This document shows, in pieces, positions 1 through 5,761 of a stretch of DNA of 5,771 nucleotides. The notes under the pieces are model-generated. The model did not search any database. It saw only the letters and a list, made by a program, of their open reading frames with translations, and was not told the origin of the DNA. Origin of the DNA: Flavobacterium psychrophilum. Lineage in GTDB: Bacteria; Bacteroidota; Bacteroidia; Flavobacteriales; Flavobacteriaceae. Both the position numbers and the translations under genes were made by a program. The stretch's first letter is position 1. The number at the start of each line of letters is the position of its first letter. The stretch spans positions 1 to 5,771 of the forward strand of contig CAMBOW010000099.1 in NCBI GenBank assembly GCA_945869365.1. Reading direction: 5' to 3'.

Positions 1-1776
1 GCACATCCGCGAATTATTCAAGAATCAGTCCCCTTTACCATGGAAGCCGACTCCTTAAACGCTTCTATTTTAGGCGAAGATGCCGTTCCTGGTACTCCCG
101 AATTTGATTTATTCATCAACCAAGCGCGCAGCGAAATCACGGTAAAAGCGGGTCAAAAATGTACGGCCATTCGTAGAATGATTGTCCCAGCTAACGTAAT
201 GGATGAGGTACAAATTGCTTTGGGAAAAGCCTTAGACAAAGTAACGGTAGGCGATCCTCGACTCAAAGAGGTGCGTATGGGCGCATTGGTGAGCAAAGAC
301 CAAGTGAATGTGCTGAAAGGAAGAGTCCAGGAATTAAGCCAAACGGCTCAACTCGTTTATGGCGATTTAGAAAAAATCAACTTGATAGGTGCCGATGCAA
401 AAGGAGCGTTTGTATCCCCAATTGTATTGCGCGAAGACCATCCGTTTACCAATTTGTCCGTACACGAAACCGAAGCCTTTGGACCAGTTTCGACCTTGAT
501 GCCCTATGCAAATCTAGACGAAGCCATTGCATTGGCGCAACTGGGTAAAGGTTCTTTGGTGTCGTCGATTGTGACCAATTCAGATGCGATTGCCAAAGAC
601 TATGTGGTGAATGCCGCTTCACACCACGGAAGAATTTTAGTGCTCAACCGCGAAAATGCCAAACAAAGTACCGGACACGGTTCACCCTTGCCGCAGTTGG
701 TGCATGGAGGACCTGGACGTGCCGGTGGTGGAGAAGAAATGGGCGGTGTGCGCGGAATTACGCATTACATGCAGCGCTGCGCCATACAAGGTTCGCCCAC
801 TACATTAACTGAAATTACCGGAATTTACCAAGCCAATTCGGCCTACAAAGAAATTACCCAACATCCGTTTCAGTACCATTGGGAAGACATTCAACCGGGC
901 ATGTCGTTGCGTACGCACAACAGAACAGTTACCGATACCGACATCATCAATTTTGCCAACATTACCTGGGATCATTTTTATGCCCACACCGATATTACTT
1001 CGCTTGACGGCAGTATTTTCAAGAAACGAACGGCTCACGGCTACTTTATTTTGGCCGCTGCAGCAGGCTTGTTTGTCTACCCCAACAAAGGGCCAGTGGC
1101 TGCCAATTACGGCTTGGAAGAATGCCGTTTCTTGCGTCCCATTTACCACAACGACACCGTGTATGTGCGCCTCACCTGCAAACAAAAAGTAGATCGTGAC
1201 GTGGCTTCGGCTGAACATCCGAGCGGCATTGTGAAATGGTTTGTAGAGGTGTTTGATACGACCGATGAGTTGGTGGCTGTGGCAACCATTCTCACGATGG
1301 TGCAAAAGAAACAGGAAGTTTTGGTTGAAATGACCGACGAAAAAATAGCTGAATGCCTCCATAAATTAACTGAAAATTCAAAACCAAGTTGGGGCATTTT
1401 AACGCCACAGCACCTGTTGGAACATTTGGAACATGGCTATAAAATCATGTCGGGAGAAATCCAGGATTTTGACATTGTCACGCCCGAAAAGATTTTGGAT
1501 AAAGTGCACAACACCTTATACAATTACGAGAAATTCCCCATGGGAACCAATTTCCCCACCATGAAAAAAGGCGAAGTTGAAAAATTAATTCATCCCGATT
1601 TTGACACGGCCAAAGCCAAATTTTTTGAAGCCAGAGCACAGTATAAAGCCTTTTTCAACGAAAATCCAGAGGCCATTTTAAAGAATATGGTTTTTGGCGA
1701 ATTGAATAAATATGAATCGTACTTACTAGAACGAAAACATTTGAATCATCACTTTGAACAATTTAATATTTTGTAA
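1..1776 (+). CDS. paaZ: PaaZ, bifunctional oxepin-CoA hydrolase / semialdehyde dehydrogenase (5' end outside the window), with C-terminal DUF1569-like extension
   Basis: PaaZ opens the oxepin-CoA ring with its R-specific hydratase domain and oxidises the resulting aldehyde with its NADP-dependent aldehyde dehydrogenase domain in aerobic phenylacetate catabolism; it is cytosolic. The frame is open from base 1, so the ATG at 40 is internal. The segment FTMEADSL has the catalytic Glu (43-45), and [10 protein letters not shown] has the nucleophilic Cys (160-162), 39 residues later as in E. coli PaaZ (E256/C295). The dehydrogenase part ends near the [20 protein letters not shown] motif. A MaoC-like hotdog hydratase follows (about 865-1329) with the WDHFYAH motif, Asp at 970-972 and His at 985-987. 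By alignment to E. coli about 241 residues are missing, giving about 830 in full against 681 in E. coli. The excess is a 148-residue tail (1330-1773) resembling DUF1569/DinB-like proteins, with His-rich ends ([11 protein letters not shown] and [10 protein letters not shown]). Identity of the first two domains is very secure; the tail assignment is less so. Confidence 0.95.
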   Translation, partial: AHPRIIQESVPFTMEADSLNASILGEDAVPGTPEFDLFINQARSEITVKAGQKCTAIRRMIVPANVMDEVQIALGKALDKVTVGDPRLKEVRMGALVSKDQVNVLKGRVQELSQTAQLVYGDLEKINLIGADAKGAFVSPIVLREDHPFTNLSVHETEAFGPVSTLMPYANLDEAIALAQLGKGSLVSSIVTNSDAIAKDYVVNAASHHGRILVLNRENAKQSTGHGSPLPQLVHGGPGRAGGGEEMGGVRGITHYMQRCAIQGSPTTLTEITGIYQANSAYKEITQHPFQYHWEDIQPGMSLRTHNRTVTDTDIINFANITWDHFYAHTDITSLDGSIFKKRTAHGYFILAAAAGLFVYPNKGPVAANYGLEECRFLRPIYHNDTVYVRLTCKQKVDRDVASAEHPSGIVKWFVEVFDTTDELVAVATILTMVQKKQEVLVEMTDEKIAECLHKLTENSKPSWGILTPQHLLEHLEHGYKIMSGEIQDFDIVTPEKILDKVHNTLYNYEKFPMGTNFPTMKKGEVEKLIHPDFDTAKAKFFEARAQYKAFFNENPEAILKNMVFGELNKYESYLLERKHLNHHFEQFNIL

Positions 1777-1784
1777 AATAATTG

Positions 1785-1862
1785 GGAGCTATTTCCAGCT
1801 TTCCACTAAATCTTTTCTTTTTTAAAGAAAAAAAGAAAAGGATGCCGTTCCAATCTGGGCTA
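1785..1862 (+). repeat. Dispersed intergenic repeat after paaZ, with imperfect dyad symmetry
   Basis: This element starts nine bases after the paaZ stop with GGAGCTATTTCC and ends with CCAATCTGGGCTA. Its core is a perfect 12-base inverted repeat (1812-1823 against 1829-1840). The first ten conserved bases, AGCTATTTCC, recur at the very end of the window, about the same distance after the ilvE stop, so it looks like a 3'-end-associated dispersed element. From memory, sequences of the form GGAGCTATTTCC ... GGGGCTA with a T-rich/A-rich core recur between genes in Flavobacterium genomes; I cannot verify this here. Its function is not known to me; a role in transcript termination or 3'-end protection is inference. 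Confidence 0.7.
1812..1840. terminator. Possible weak bidirectional terminator hairpin
   Basis: CTTTTCTTTTTT (1812-1823) is perfectly complementary to AAAAAAGAAAAG (1829-1840), leaving a five-base loop. The stem is almost all A-T pairs and no T-run follows it on the + strand, so it is not a textbook intrinsic terminator. Its place right behind paaZ and its symmetry make a termination or RNA-end role possible, no more. Confidence 0.3.
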
Positions 1863-1880
1863 GAATTAGAGTAAAATAGA

Positions 1881-1920
1881 AAAATCTGTGAAAATCAGTT
1901 AAATCTGTGTCATCCGTGGC
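1881..1920 (+). repeat. Short tandem AATCTGTG-type repeat upstream of the crotonase gene
   Basis: Four degenerate units, AAAATCTGTG, AAAATCAGTT, AAATCTGTGT and CATCCGTGGC, follow one another; their ATC cores lie at 1884, 1894, 1903 and 1912, so the period is 9-10 bases. The array ends 12 bases before the ATG at 1933. From memory, runs such as ATCTGTG ... ATCCGTGGC are scattered between genes in Bacteroidota. It could sit in the leader of the downstream gene; no promoter of the TAnnTTTG type is seen beside it. Confidence 0.6.
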
Positions 1921-1932
1921 CAAAAAATAATT

Positions 1933-2685
1933 ATGATAGAAGCATACGTAAAACAACAAATACAAAACAATATCGCCACGATCGAGTTCTTCCATCCAGA
2001 ACAAAACTCATTACCCGGCACTATTCTGGCTCAATTGGCGAATACGATTACCGAAGTTGGAACTAACAATGAGGTACAAGTGATCATCCTAAAAAGCGGT
2101 GGCGATCGAACCTTTTGTGCCGGAGCCAGTTTTCAGGAATTGATTGCGATTGATGATGCGGCTACCGGAAAAGTATTTTTCTCCGGCTTTGCCAATGTGA
2201 TTAATGCCATGCGCAAGTGTCCGAAGTTTATCATCGGGCGCATTCAAGGAAAAACAGTGGGTGGGGGAGTTGGCATTGCCGCTTCAACCGATTATTGCAT
2301 GGCTACTCAATTTGCTTCCATCAAATTAAGTGAACTCAACGTGGGCATCGGACCTTTTGTGGTTTCACCCGCCATCGAACGCAAAATGGGCGTATCTGCT
2401 TTGTCGCAAATTGCCATTGACGCCAATACCTTTTATGACGCCAACTGGGCCCGAGAAAAAGGCTTGTATGCGCAAGTTTTTGAAAGCATTGAAGCAATGG
2501 ATGCAGCCGTGCAAGCCTTTGCCGAACATTTGTGTACGTACAATCCCGAAGCCATGCTCGAAATGAAAAAAGTTTTTTGGCGTGGCACCGAAAATTGGGA
2601 CGAATTATTAGCCGAACGAGCCGCCATCAGCGGACGCTTGGTGTTGTCTGATTTTACGAAAGAAAAATTACAGAAGTTTAAATAA
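1933..2685 (+). CDS. Enoyl-CoA hydratase/isomerase family protein (crotonase superfamily), probably of the phenylacetate pathway
   Basis: A 250-residue protein of normal length for a crotonase-fold acyl-CoA enzyme. The first oxyanion-hole segment is FCAGASFQEL (residues 61-70) and the second is GKTVGGGVGIAASTD (106-120), followed by LSELNVGIGPFV. Aligned with rat mitochondrial enoyl-CoA hydratase, Glu164 is kept as E134, while the position of Glu144 is G114 (exactly 20 residues earlier, as expected). With one acid instead of two, isomerase or other crotonase chemistry is as plausible as plain hydration. It sits between paaZ and paaY, so a role as PaaF-like hydratase or PaaG-like isomerase in phenylacetate degradation is inferred from context, and I give no symbol. 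The ATG at 1933 is preceded by an A-rich leader and an in-frame TAA at 1900, leaving little room for another start. No Shine-Dalgarno motif is present, as is usual in Bacteroidota. Confidence 0.9.
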   Translation: MIEAYVKQQIQNNIATIEFFHPEQNSLPGTILAQLANTITEVGTNNEVQVIILKSGGDRTFCAGASFQELIAIDDAATGKVFFSGFANVINAMRKCPKFIIGRIQGKTVGGGVGIAASTDYCMATQFASIKLSELNVGIGPFVVSPAIERKMGVSALSQIAIDANTFYDANWAREKGLYAQVFESIEAMDAAVQAFAEHLCTYNPEAMLEMKKVFWRGTENWDELLAERAAISGRLVLSDFTKEKLQKFK

Positions 2686-2752
2686 GGTGGTAGGATTTAG
2701 GTGGTAGGTCTTAGAAGGAAACCTACAACCCACAACCTACAACCCACAACCT
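2686..2752 (+). repeat. Spacer of 7-base repeats, G-rich half and complementary C-rich half, able to form a hairpin
   Basis: The repeat begins at the base after the crotonase stop. The left half has heptamers GGTGGTA (2686 and 2700) alternating with GGATTTA and GGTCTTA; the right half has ACCTACA (2721 and 2735) alternating with ACCCACA (2728 and 2742), ending in ACCT. The halves are near-complementary: 2700-2709 pairs with 2721-2730 at 9 of 10 bases, and 2686-2694 with 2736-2744 at 8 of 9. The transcript could form a two-part stem between the crotonase and paaY. It stops six bases before the paaY ATG, whose leader is a plain run of A. Effects on processing or translation are inference. Confidence 0.75.
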
Positions 2753-2758
2753 AAAAAA

Positions 2759-3355
2759 ATGACCTATTCATTCAACGGATTCACCCCCGTGGTACACGAA
2801 AGCAGTTTCATCCATCCGCAAGCCGCGGTTACGGGCAACGTGATTATTGGCAAAGACGTCTATGTAGGACCTGGCGCAGCCATTCGCGGCGATTGGGGCG
2901 AAATTATCATCGAAGACGGCTGTAACGTGCAAGAAAATTGTACCATCCACATGTTTCCGGGCAAGTCGATGGTATTGAAAGCCGGCGCACACATTGGGCA
3001 CGGGGCAATCATACACGGAGCCAACATTGGCGCCAATTGTTTGGTGGGAATGAATGCCGTAATTATGGATGACGTAACCATTGGCGAAGACTGTATCATT
3101 GGGGCTTTGAGTTTTGTGAAAGCCGGTACGCAAATTCCCAACCGCAAAATGGTGGTGGGCAATCCAGCCGAAATTATCAAATCGGTTACGGATGAGATGA
3201 TCGAATGGAAAACCAAAGGAACGGCTTTGTACCAACAATTGCCCCAGCAGTGTTTTGATACCCTGAAAGTCGTTGAACCTTTGCGAGAAATCCCAAAAGA
3301 CAGGCCTTCACAAGAAGCGTTTTATGCAACATTAGTAGAATTTAAAAATAAGTAA
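2759..3355 (+). CDS. paaY: PaaY, phenylacetate-pathway acyl-CoA thioesterase of the gamma-carbonic-anhydrase fold
   Basis: The 198-residue protein is a left-handed beta-helix (hexapeptide-repeat) protein, closely similar throughout to E. coli PaaY, including the N-terminal GFTPVV, VYVGPGAAIRGDWG, HIGHGAIIHG, LVGMNAVIMD and C-terminal VEPLREI segments. Metal ligands of the gamma-carbonic-anhydrase family are visible as H64, H81 and H86, and the family's active-site Arg, Asp and Gln as R43, D45 and Q58. PaaY proteins hydrolyse dead-end CoA thioesters that form when the reactive ring-opened aldehyde of the PaaZ step cyclises, protecting the CoA pool; that role is family knowledge. Finding it two genes after paaZ supports the name over a generic carbonic anhydrase or acetyltransferase. 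The start at 2759 matches the E. coli N-terminus. No Shine-Dalgarno motif is seen; seven A residues run into the ATG. Confidence 0.95.
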   Translation: MTYSFNGFTPVVHESSFIHPQAAVTGNVIIGKDVYVGPGAAIRGDWGEIIIEDGCNVQENCTIHMFPGKSMVLKAGAHIGHGAIIHGANIGANCLVGMNAVIMDDVTIGEDCIIGALSFVKAGTQIPNRKMVVGNPAEIIKSVTDEMIEWKTKGTALYQQLPQQCFDTLKVVEPLREIPKDRPSQEAFYATLVEFKNK

Positions 3356-3418
3356 TTAGTCGTTAGTGATAAGTTATTAGTAATTTACTTGATGACTTTC
3401 GACTTTCGACTTTAAGAC
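3356..3418 (+). repeat. Spacer of nine degenerate 7-base repeats between paaY and the E2 gene
   Basis: Reading in sevens from the base after the paaY stop gives an unbroken array: TTAGTCG, TTAGTGA, then TAAGTTA, TTAGTAA, two divergent units, then TTCGACT twice (3398-3411) and TTAAGAC. The TTCGACT part is the reverse complement of the AAAGTCG-type units found inside the E2 gene at 3909-3943. Only nine bases, including an in-frame TAA at 3419-3421, separate the array from the E2 ATG. No bacteroidal promoter (TAnnTTTG) is convincing here. I see no gene in the spacer. Confidence 0.7.
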
Positions 3419-3427
3419 TAAAACAAT

Positions 3428-4687
3428 ATGTTCGAATTCAAACTGCCCAAAATGGGTGAAAGCATTACCGAAGCGACCATCCTCAACTGGGTTAAAGCAG
3501 TAGGCGATTACGCAGAAGCCGAGGAAATTATTTTGGAAGTCGCCACCGACAAGGTAGACAGCGAAGTGGCCTCGCCAGTTTCGGGCGTGATTACTGAAAT
3601 CTGTTTTCAGAAAAACGAGGTGGTGGAAGTAGGTTCCATCTTAGCTCTAATTGAGGTGGTAGGTGAAAAGGTGGTAGGTAGTAGAAAAGAAGAGGTAGTT
3701 ACTAACACAACAACCGACAACCGACAACCGATAACTGATAACCGACAACGGCCAACGGACAACTTCATCAGTCCTCTCATTATTTCCATCGCCCAAAAAG
3801 AAAACCTATCCATAGAAGAATTACAAACCATCCCGGGTTCTGGTGCCGACGGGCGTTTGCAAAAAAGCGATGTATTCACTTATCTTAATAATAGAAAATA
3901 TCCACTTCAAAGTCAAAAGTCAAAAGTCGAAAGTCCAAAGTCAGCGTTTCCAGCTCCAAAAATTAATTTCGTAGAAGGCAAAGACCGCATCGTCGAAATG
4001 GACCGCATGCGCAAGCTCATTGCCGACCACATGGTCTATTCCAAGCAGACGTCGCCGCATGTGACTTCGTATATTGAGGTAGATGTAACCAATTTGGTGC
4101 AATGGCGCAACGACAACAAAGATGCTTTTCAGGCTAAACACCAGCAAAAACTCACGTTTACCCCCGTTTTTGTACAGGCCGTAGCCCAAGCTATTGTTGA
4201 TTTTCCGATGATTAATGTGTCGGTGGATGAGAAAAATATTATCGTTCACCAAGATATTAATATCGGAATGGCCACCGCCTTGCCCTCTGGAAATTTAATT
4301 GTTCCGGTGGTGAAAAATGCCAATCAAAAAGACTTGCTTGCCTTGGCCACAGACGTGAATACTTTGGCTGAAGCGGCTCGAACGAATCGATTAAAACCCG
4401 AACAAATACAAGGTAGTACCTTCACGATTTCCAATGTGGGCACCTTTGGCAGTTTAATGGGAACGCCCATTATCAACCAACCCGAAGTGGCCATTTTGGC
4501 TTTTGGCCTGATTAAAAAACGAGCCGAAGTGCTCAGCACACCCCAAGGCGACGAAATTGCCATCCGCAGCATGATGTATTTGTCACTTTCCTTTGATCAC
4601 CGTGTAGTCGATGGCTTTTTGGGCGGATCCTTTTTGCGCAAAGTTGGCGATTACCTCGAACAATTTACCACTCAACAAACTATTTAA
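3428..4687 (+). CDS. Dihydrolipoamide acyltransferase (E2) of a 2-oxoacid dehydrogenase complex, probably branched-chain type
   Basis: E2 forms the core of the dehydrogenase complex and moves the acyl group from lipoyl-lysine to CoA. In order: lipoyl domain (residues 1-77) with K42 in EVATDKVDSEV as the lipoylation site; linker 1 (78-113); peripheral-subunit-binding domain (about 114-152, with SPLIISIAQKENL and GADGRLQKSDV); linker 2 (153-185); and catalytic domain (about 186-419) with the DHRVVDG motif, H391 and D395. The PKMGESITEATI start and ATDKVDSEV signature resemble flavobacterial branched-chain E2 rather than 2-oxoglutarate E2 (which has a DSDKA-type site) or pyruvate E2 (ETDKA). The ilvE gene 14 bases downstream agrees. 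The start is fixed by an in-frame TAA at 3419-3421 and alignment of the lipoyl domain. Oddly, both linkers are encoded by short DNA repeats (listed separately) instead of the usual Ala/Pro-rich sequence. E2 identity is very sure; substrate class about 0.75. E1 and E3 genes are not in the window. Confidence 0.95.
   Translation: MFEFKLPKMGESITEATILNWVKAVGDYAEAEEIILEVATDKVDSEVASPVSGVITEICFQKNEVVEVGSILALIEVVGEKVVGSRKEEVVTNTTTDNRQPITDNRQRPTDNFISPLIISIAQKENLSIEELQTIPGSGADGRLQKSDVFTYLNNRKYPLQSQKSKVESPKSAFPAPKINFVEGKDRIVEMDRMRKLIADHMVYSKQTSPHVTSYIEVDVTNLVQWRNDNKDAFQAKHQQKLTFTPVFVQAVAQAIVDFPMINVSVDEKNIIVHQDINIGMATALPSGNLIVPVVKNANQKDLLALATDVNTLAEAARTNRLKPEQIQGSTFTISNVGTFGSLMGTPIINQPEVAILAFGLIKKRAEVLSTPQGDEIAIRSMMYLSLSFDHRVVDGFLGGSFLRKVGDYLEQFTTQQTI
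3655..3684 (+). repeat. Intragenic copy of the GGTGGTAGG repeat, at the start of E2 linker 1
   Basis: GGTGGTAGG occurs at 3655-3663 and again at 3670-3678, followed by TAG, inside the E2 gene just after the lipoyl domain. The same nine-base word occurs twice in the spacer before paaY (2686-2694 and 2700-2708). The spacing is 15 bases here, a whole number of codons, and 14 in the spacer. It encodes VVGEKVVGSR. Used in the E2 frame, the TAG within the word is not read as a stop. Confidence 0.65.
3713..3763 (+). repeat. Intragenic array of seven 7-base repeats (ACCGACA type) encoding E2 linker 1
   Basis: Units of seven run in phase from 3713 to 3761: ACCGACA twice, then ACCGATA, ACTGATA, ACCGACA and two diverged units, ending in AC. 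Because seven is not divisible by three, three units make 21 bases, and the protein repeats every seven residues (TDNRQPI, then TDNRQRP, then TDN; residues 96-112). The other two frames are closed by stops at 3732-3734 and 3736-3738; the E2 frame alone is open. The array separates the lipoyl domain from the subunit-binding domain. Confidence 0.85.
3909..3943 (+). repeat. Intragenic array of five 7-base repeats (AAAGTCN) encoding E2 linker 2
   Basis: Five perfect-phase units of AAAGTCN (N = A, A, G, C, A) lie between the subunit-binding and catalytic domains of E2 and encode a Ser/Lys-rich stretch (SQKSKVESPKS, residues 162-172). The complementary form, CGACTTT, makes up part of the spacer just upstream of this gene (3394-3413). 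In this orientation the unit has no stop codon in any frame; in the opposite orientation TGACTTT would supply TGA. Confidence 0.85.
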
Positions 4688-4701
4688 ACATAACGCAGAT
4701 C

Positions 4702-5757
4702 ATGTCTTATTCTATTTCTATTACCAAAACAACTTCTTCTACTGTTCAAAATGTAGACATCAACAACATTCCCATGGGTATTGCCTTCACCGATCATATG
4801 TTTGTGTGTGATTACGAAAACGGGGCCTGGGTTAACCCAAGAATAGAGCCTTTGCGTGCCTTGCCGATGCATCCTGCTTCGATGGCCTTGCATTATGGAC
4901 AAGCCATTTTTGAAGGCATGAAAGTAACCATGGGCCAAGACCAAACCCCATTGTTATTCCGTCCAGAAAAAAATGCTGCCCGACTCAATAAAAGCGCTGA
5001 CAGAATGGGCATGCCTGAGTTTCCCGAAGATTTGTTTTTGCAAGGCTTGATCGAGTTTGTGCGCATCGAACGCAATTGGGTTCCTACTCAAGAGGGAAGT
5101 GCCTTGTATTTGCGTCCGTTTATGTATGCCGACGAGTCATTTATTGGCATGCGTGCCGCGACCCATTATAAATTTATTATCATGGCCTCACCAGCAGGAC
5201 CGTATTTTAATCGCCGCATTCGGTTGTATGCCGAAACACATTATGTGCGTGCCGTCAATGGAGGAACTGGCGAAGCCAAAGCGGCTGGAAATTATGCTGC
5301 GGCCATTCGTCCTACTGAGTTTGCCAAAGCCAAAGGTTACGACCAAGTCTTGTGGTTAGACCCGAACCATTTTGAATACGTGCAAGAAGTGGGTACTATG
5401 AACATATTCTTCAAAATTGCGGGCAAATTCTACACGCCCGATTTGAGTGGATCCATCTTGGCCGGAGTAACGCGCATGAGTGTAATCGAATTGTTGCGAC
5501 TCAAAGGCTACGAAGTGATTGAACGTCCAATTTCCCTAACCGAAATTAAAACCGCCATCGCCGACGGCACGCTCGAAGAAGGTTTTGGCGTGGGAACCGC
5601 CGTAGGAATTGCCTTGATTGAAGAAATTGGCAACGAAGAGTTTACCTTAAAATTCCCCGAATCCAATCCGGTAGGGGAAGAAATCAATACCCAGATCAAC
5701 GAAATCAAAGTGCAAAAATCACCCGATGTTTTAAATTGGTTAGTATCCGTTAAGTAA
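4702..5757 (+). CDS. ilvE: Branched-chain amino-acid aminotransferase (class IV PLP fold)
   Basis: The enzyme transfers the amino group between leucine, isoleucine or valine and 2-oxoglutarate, in the last step of synthesis and the first of degradation. The 351-residue length is that of the large, eukaryote-like BCAT class. Visible landmarks are HYGQAIFEGMK (residues 64-74), the YLRPFMYA segment (136-143), the PLP-binding lysine K193 in GGTGEAKAAGNYAAAI, EVGTMNIFF (229-237) with the conserved Glu and Asn around the cofactor, and the phosphate-binding SILAGVTRMSVIEL (251-264). The redox CxxC of mammalian BCAT is absent: GTAVGIALIEE stands there. The gene begins 14 bases after the E2 stop, too close for a normal promoter, so the two are probably cotranscribed and work in the same branched-chain route. 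The ATG at 4702 gives the N-terminal length expected in flavobacterial relatives; the next Met (residue 25) would cut into the fold. No Shine-Dalgarno motif is seen. Confidence 0.95.
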   Translation: MSYSISITKTTSSTVQNVDINNIPMGIAFTDHMFVCDYENGAWVNPRIEPLRALPMHPASMALHYGQAIFEGMKVTMGQDQTPLLFRPEKNAARLNKSADRMGMPEFPEDLFLQGLIEFVRIERNWVPTQEGSALYLRPFMYADESFIGMRAATHYKFIIMASPAGPYFNRRIRLYAETHYVRAVNGGTGEAKAAGNYAAAIRPTEFAKAKGYDQVLWLDPNHFEYVQEVGTMNIFFKIAGKFYTPDLSGSILAGVTRMSVIELLRLKGYEVIERPISLTEIKTAIADGTLEEGFGVGTAVGIALIEEIGNEEFTLKFPESNPVGEEINTQINEIKVQKSPDVLNWLVSVK

Positions 5758-5761
5758 ATAC

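Noticed and set aside
805..1362. Long open frame on the - strand under paaZ
   Set aside because: It lies wholly within the paaZ hydratase domain, whose protein match is unmistakable; its own translation shows no recognisable domain.
1330..1776. The ATG at 1330 as start of a separate DUF1569-like gene
   Set aside because: The frame is continuous with the hydratase domain, with no stop, and no ribosome-binding sequence or spacer is seen; fusion is the simpler reading, although an internal start cannot be excluded.
2768..3238. 156-codon open frame on the - strand under paaY
   Set aside because: It is the antisense shadow of a clear hexapeptide-repeat protein; the repeated codons of that fold keep antisense frames open.
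3356..3427. Promoter for the E2-ilvE pair
   Set aside because: TAATTTAC near 3380 only loosely resembles the Bacteroidota -7 box TAnnTTTG, and no TTTG-type -33 box is placed correctly; too weak to annotate.
3655..3763. Sequencing or assembly artefact, or frameshift, in the E2 linker
   Set aside because: The frame is the only open one through the array and rejoins well-conserved domains on both sides, and the region sits where E2 proteins have variable linkers.
3713..3943. CRISPR-like array
   Set aside because: Units are only seven bases, directly adjacent and without unique spacers, and they are translated as part of E2.
3428..4687. Identification of the E2 as SucB (2-oxoglutarate) or AceF (pyruvate)
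   Set aside because: The lipoyl-site context ATDKVDSEV and the PKMGESITEATI start fit the branched-chain type better, and ilvE lies next to it; this rests on remembered family signatures, not on a tree.
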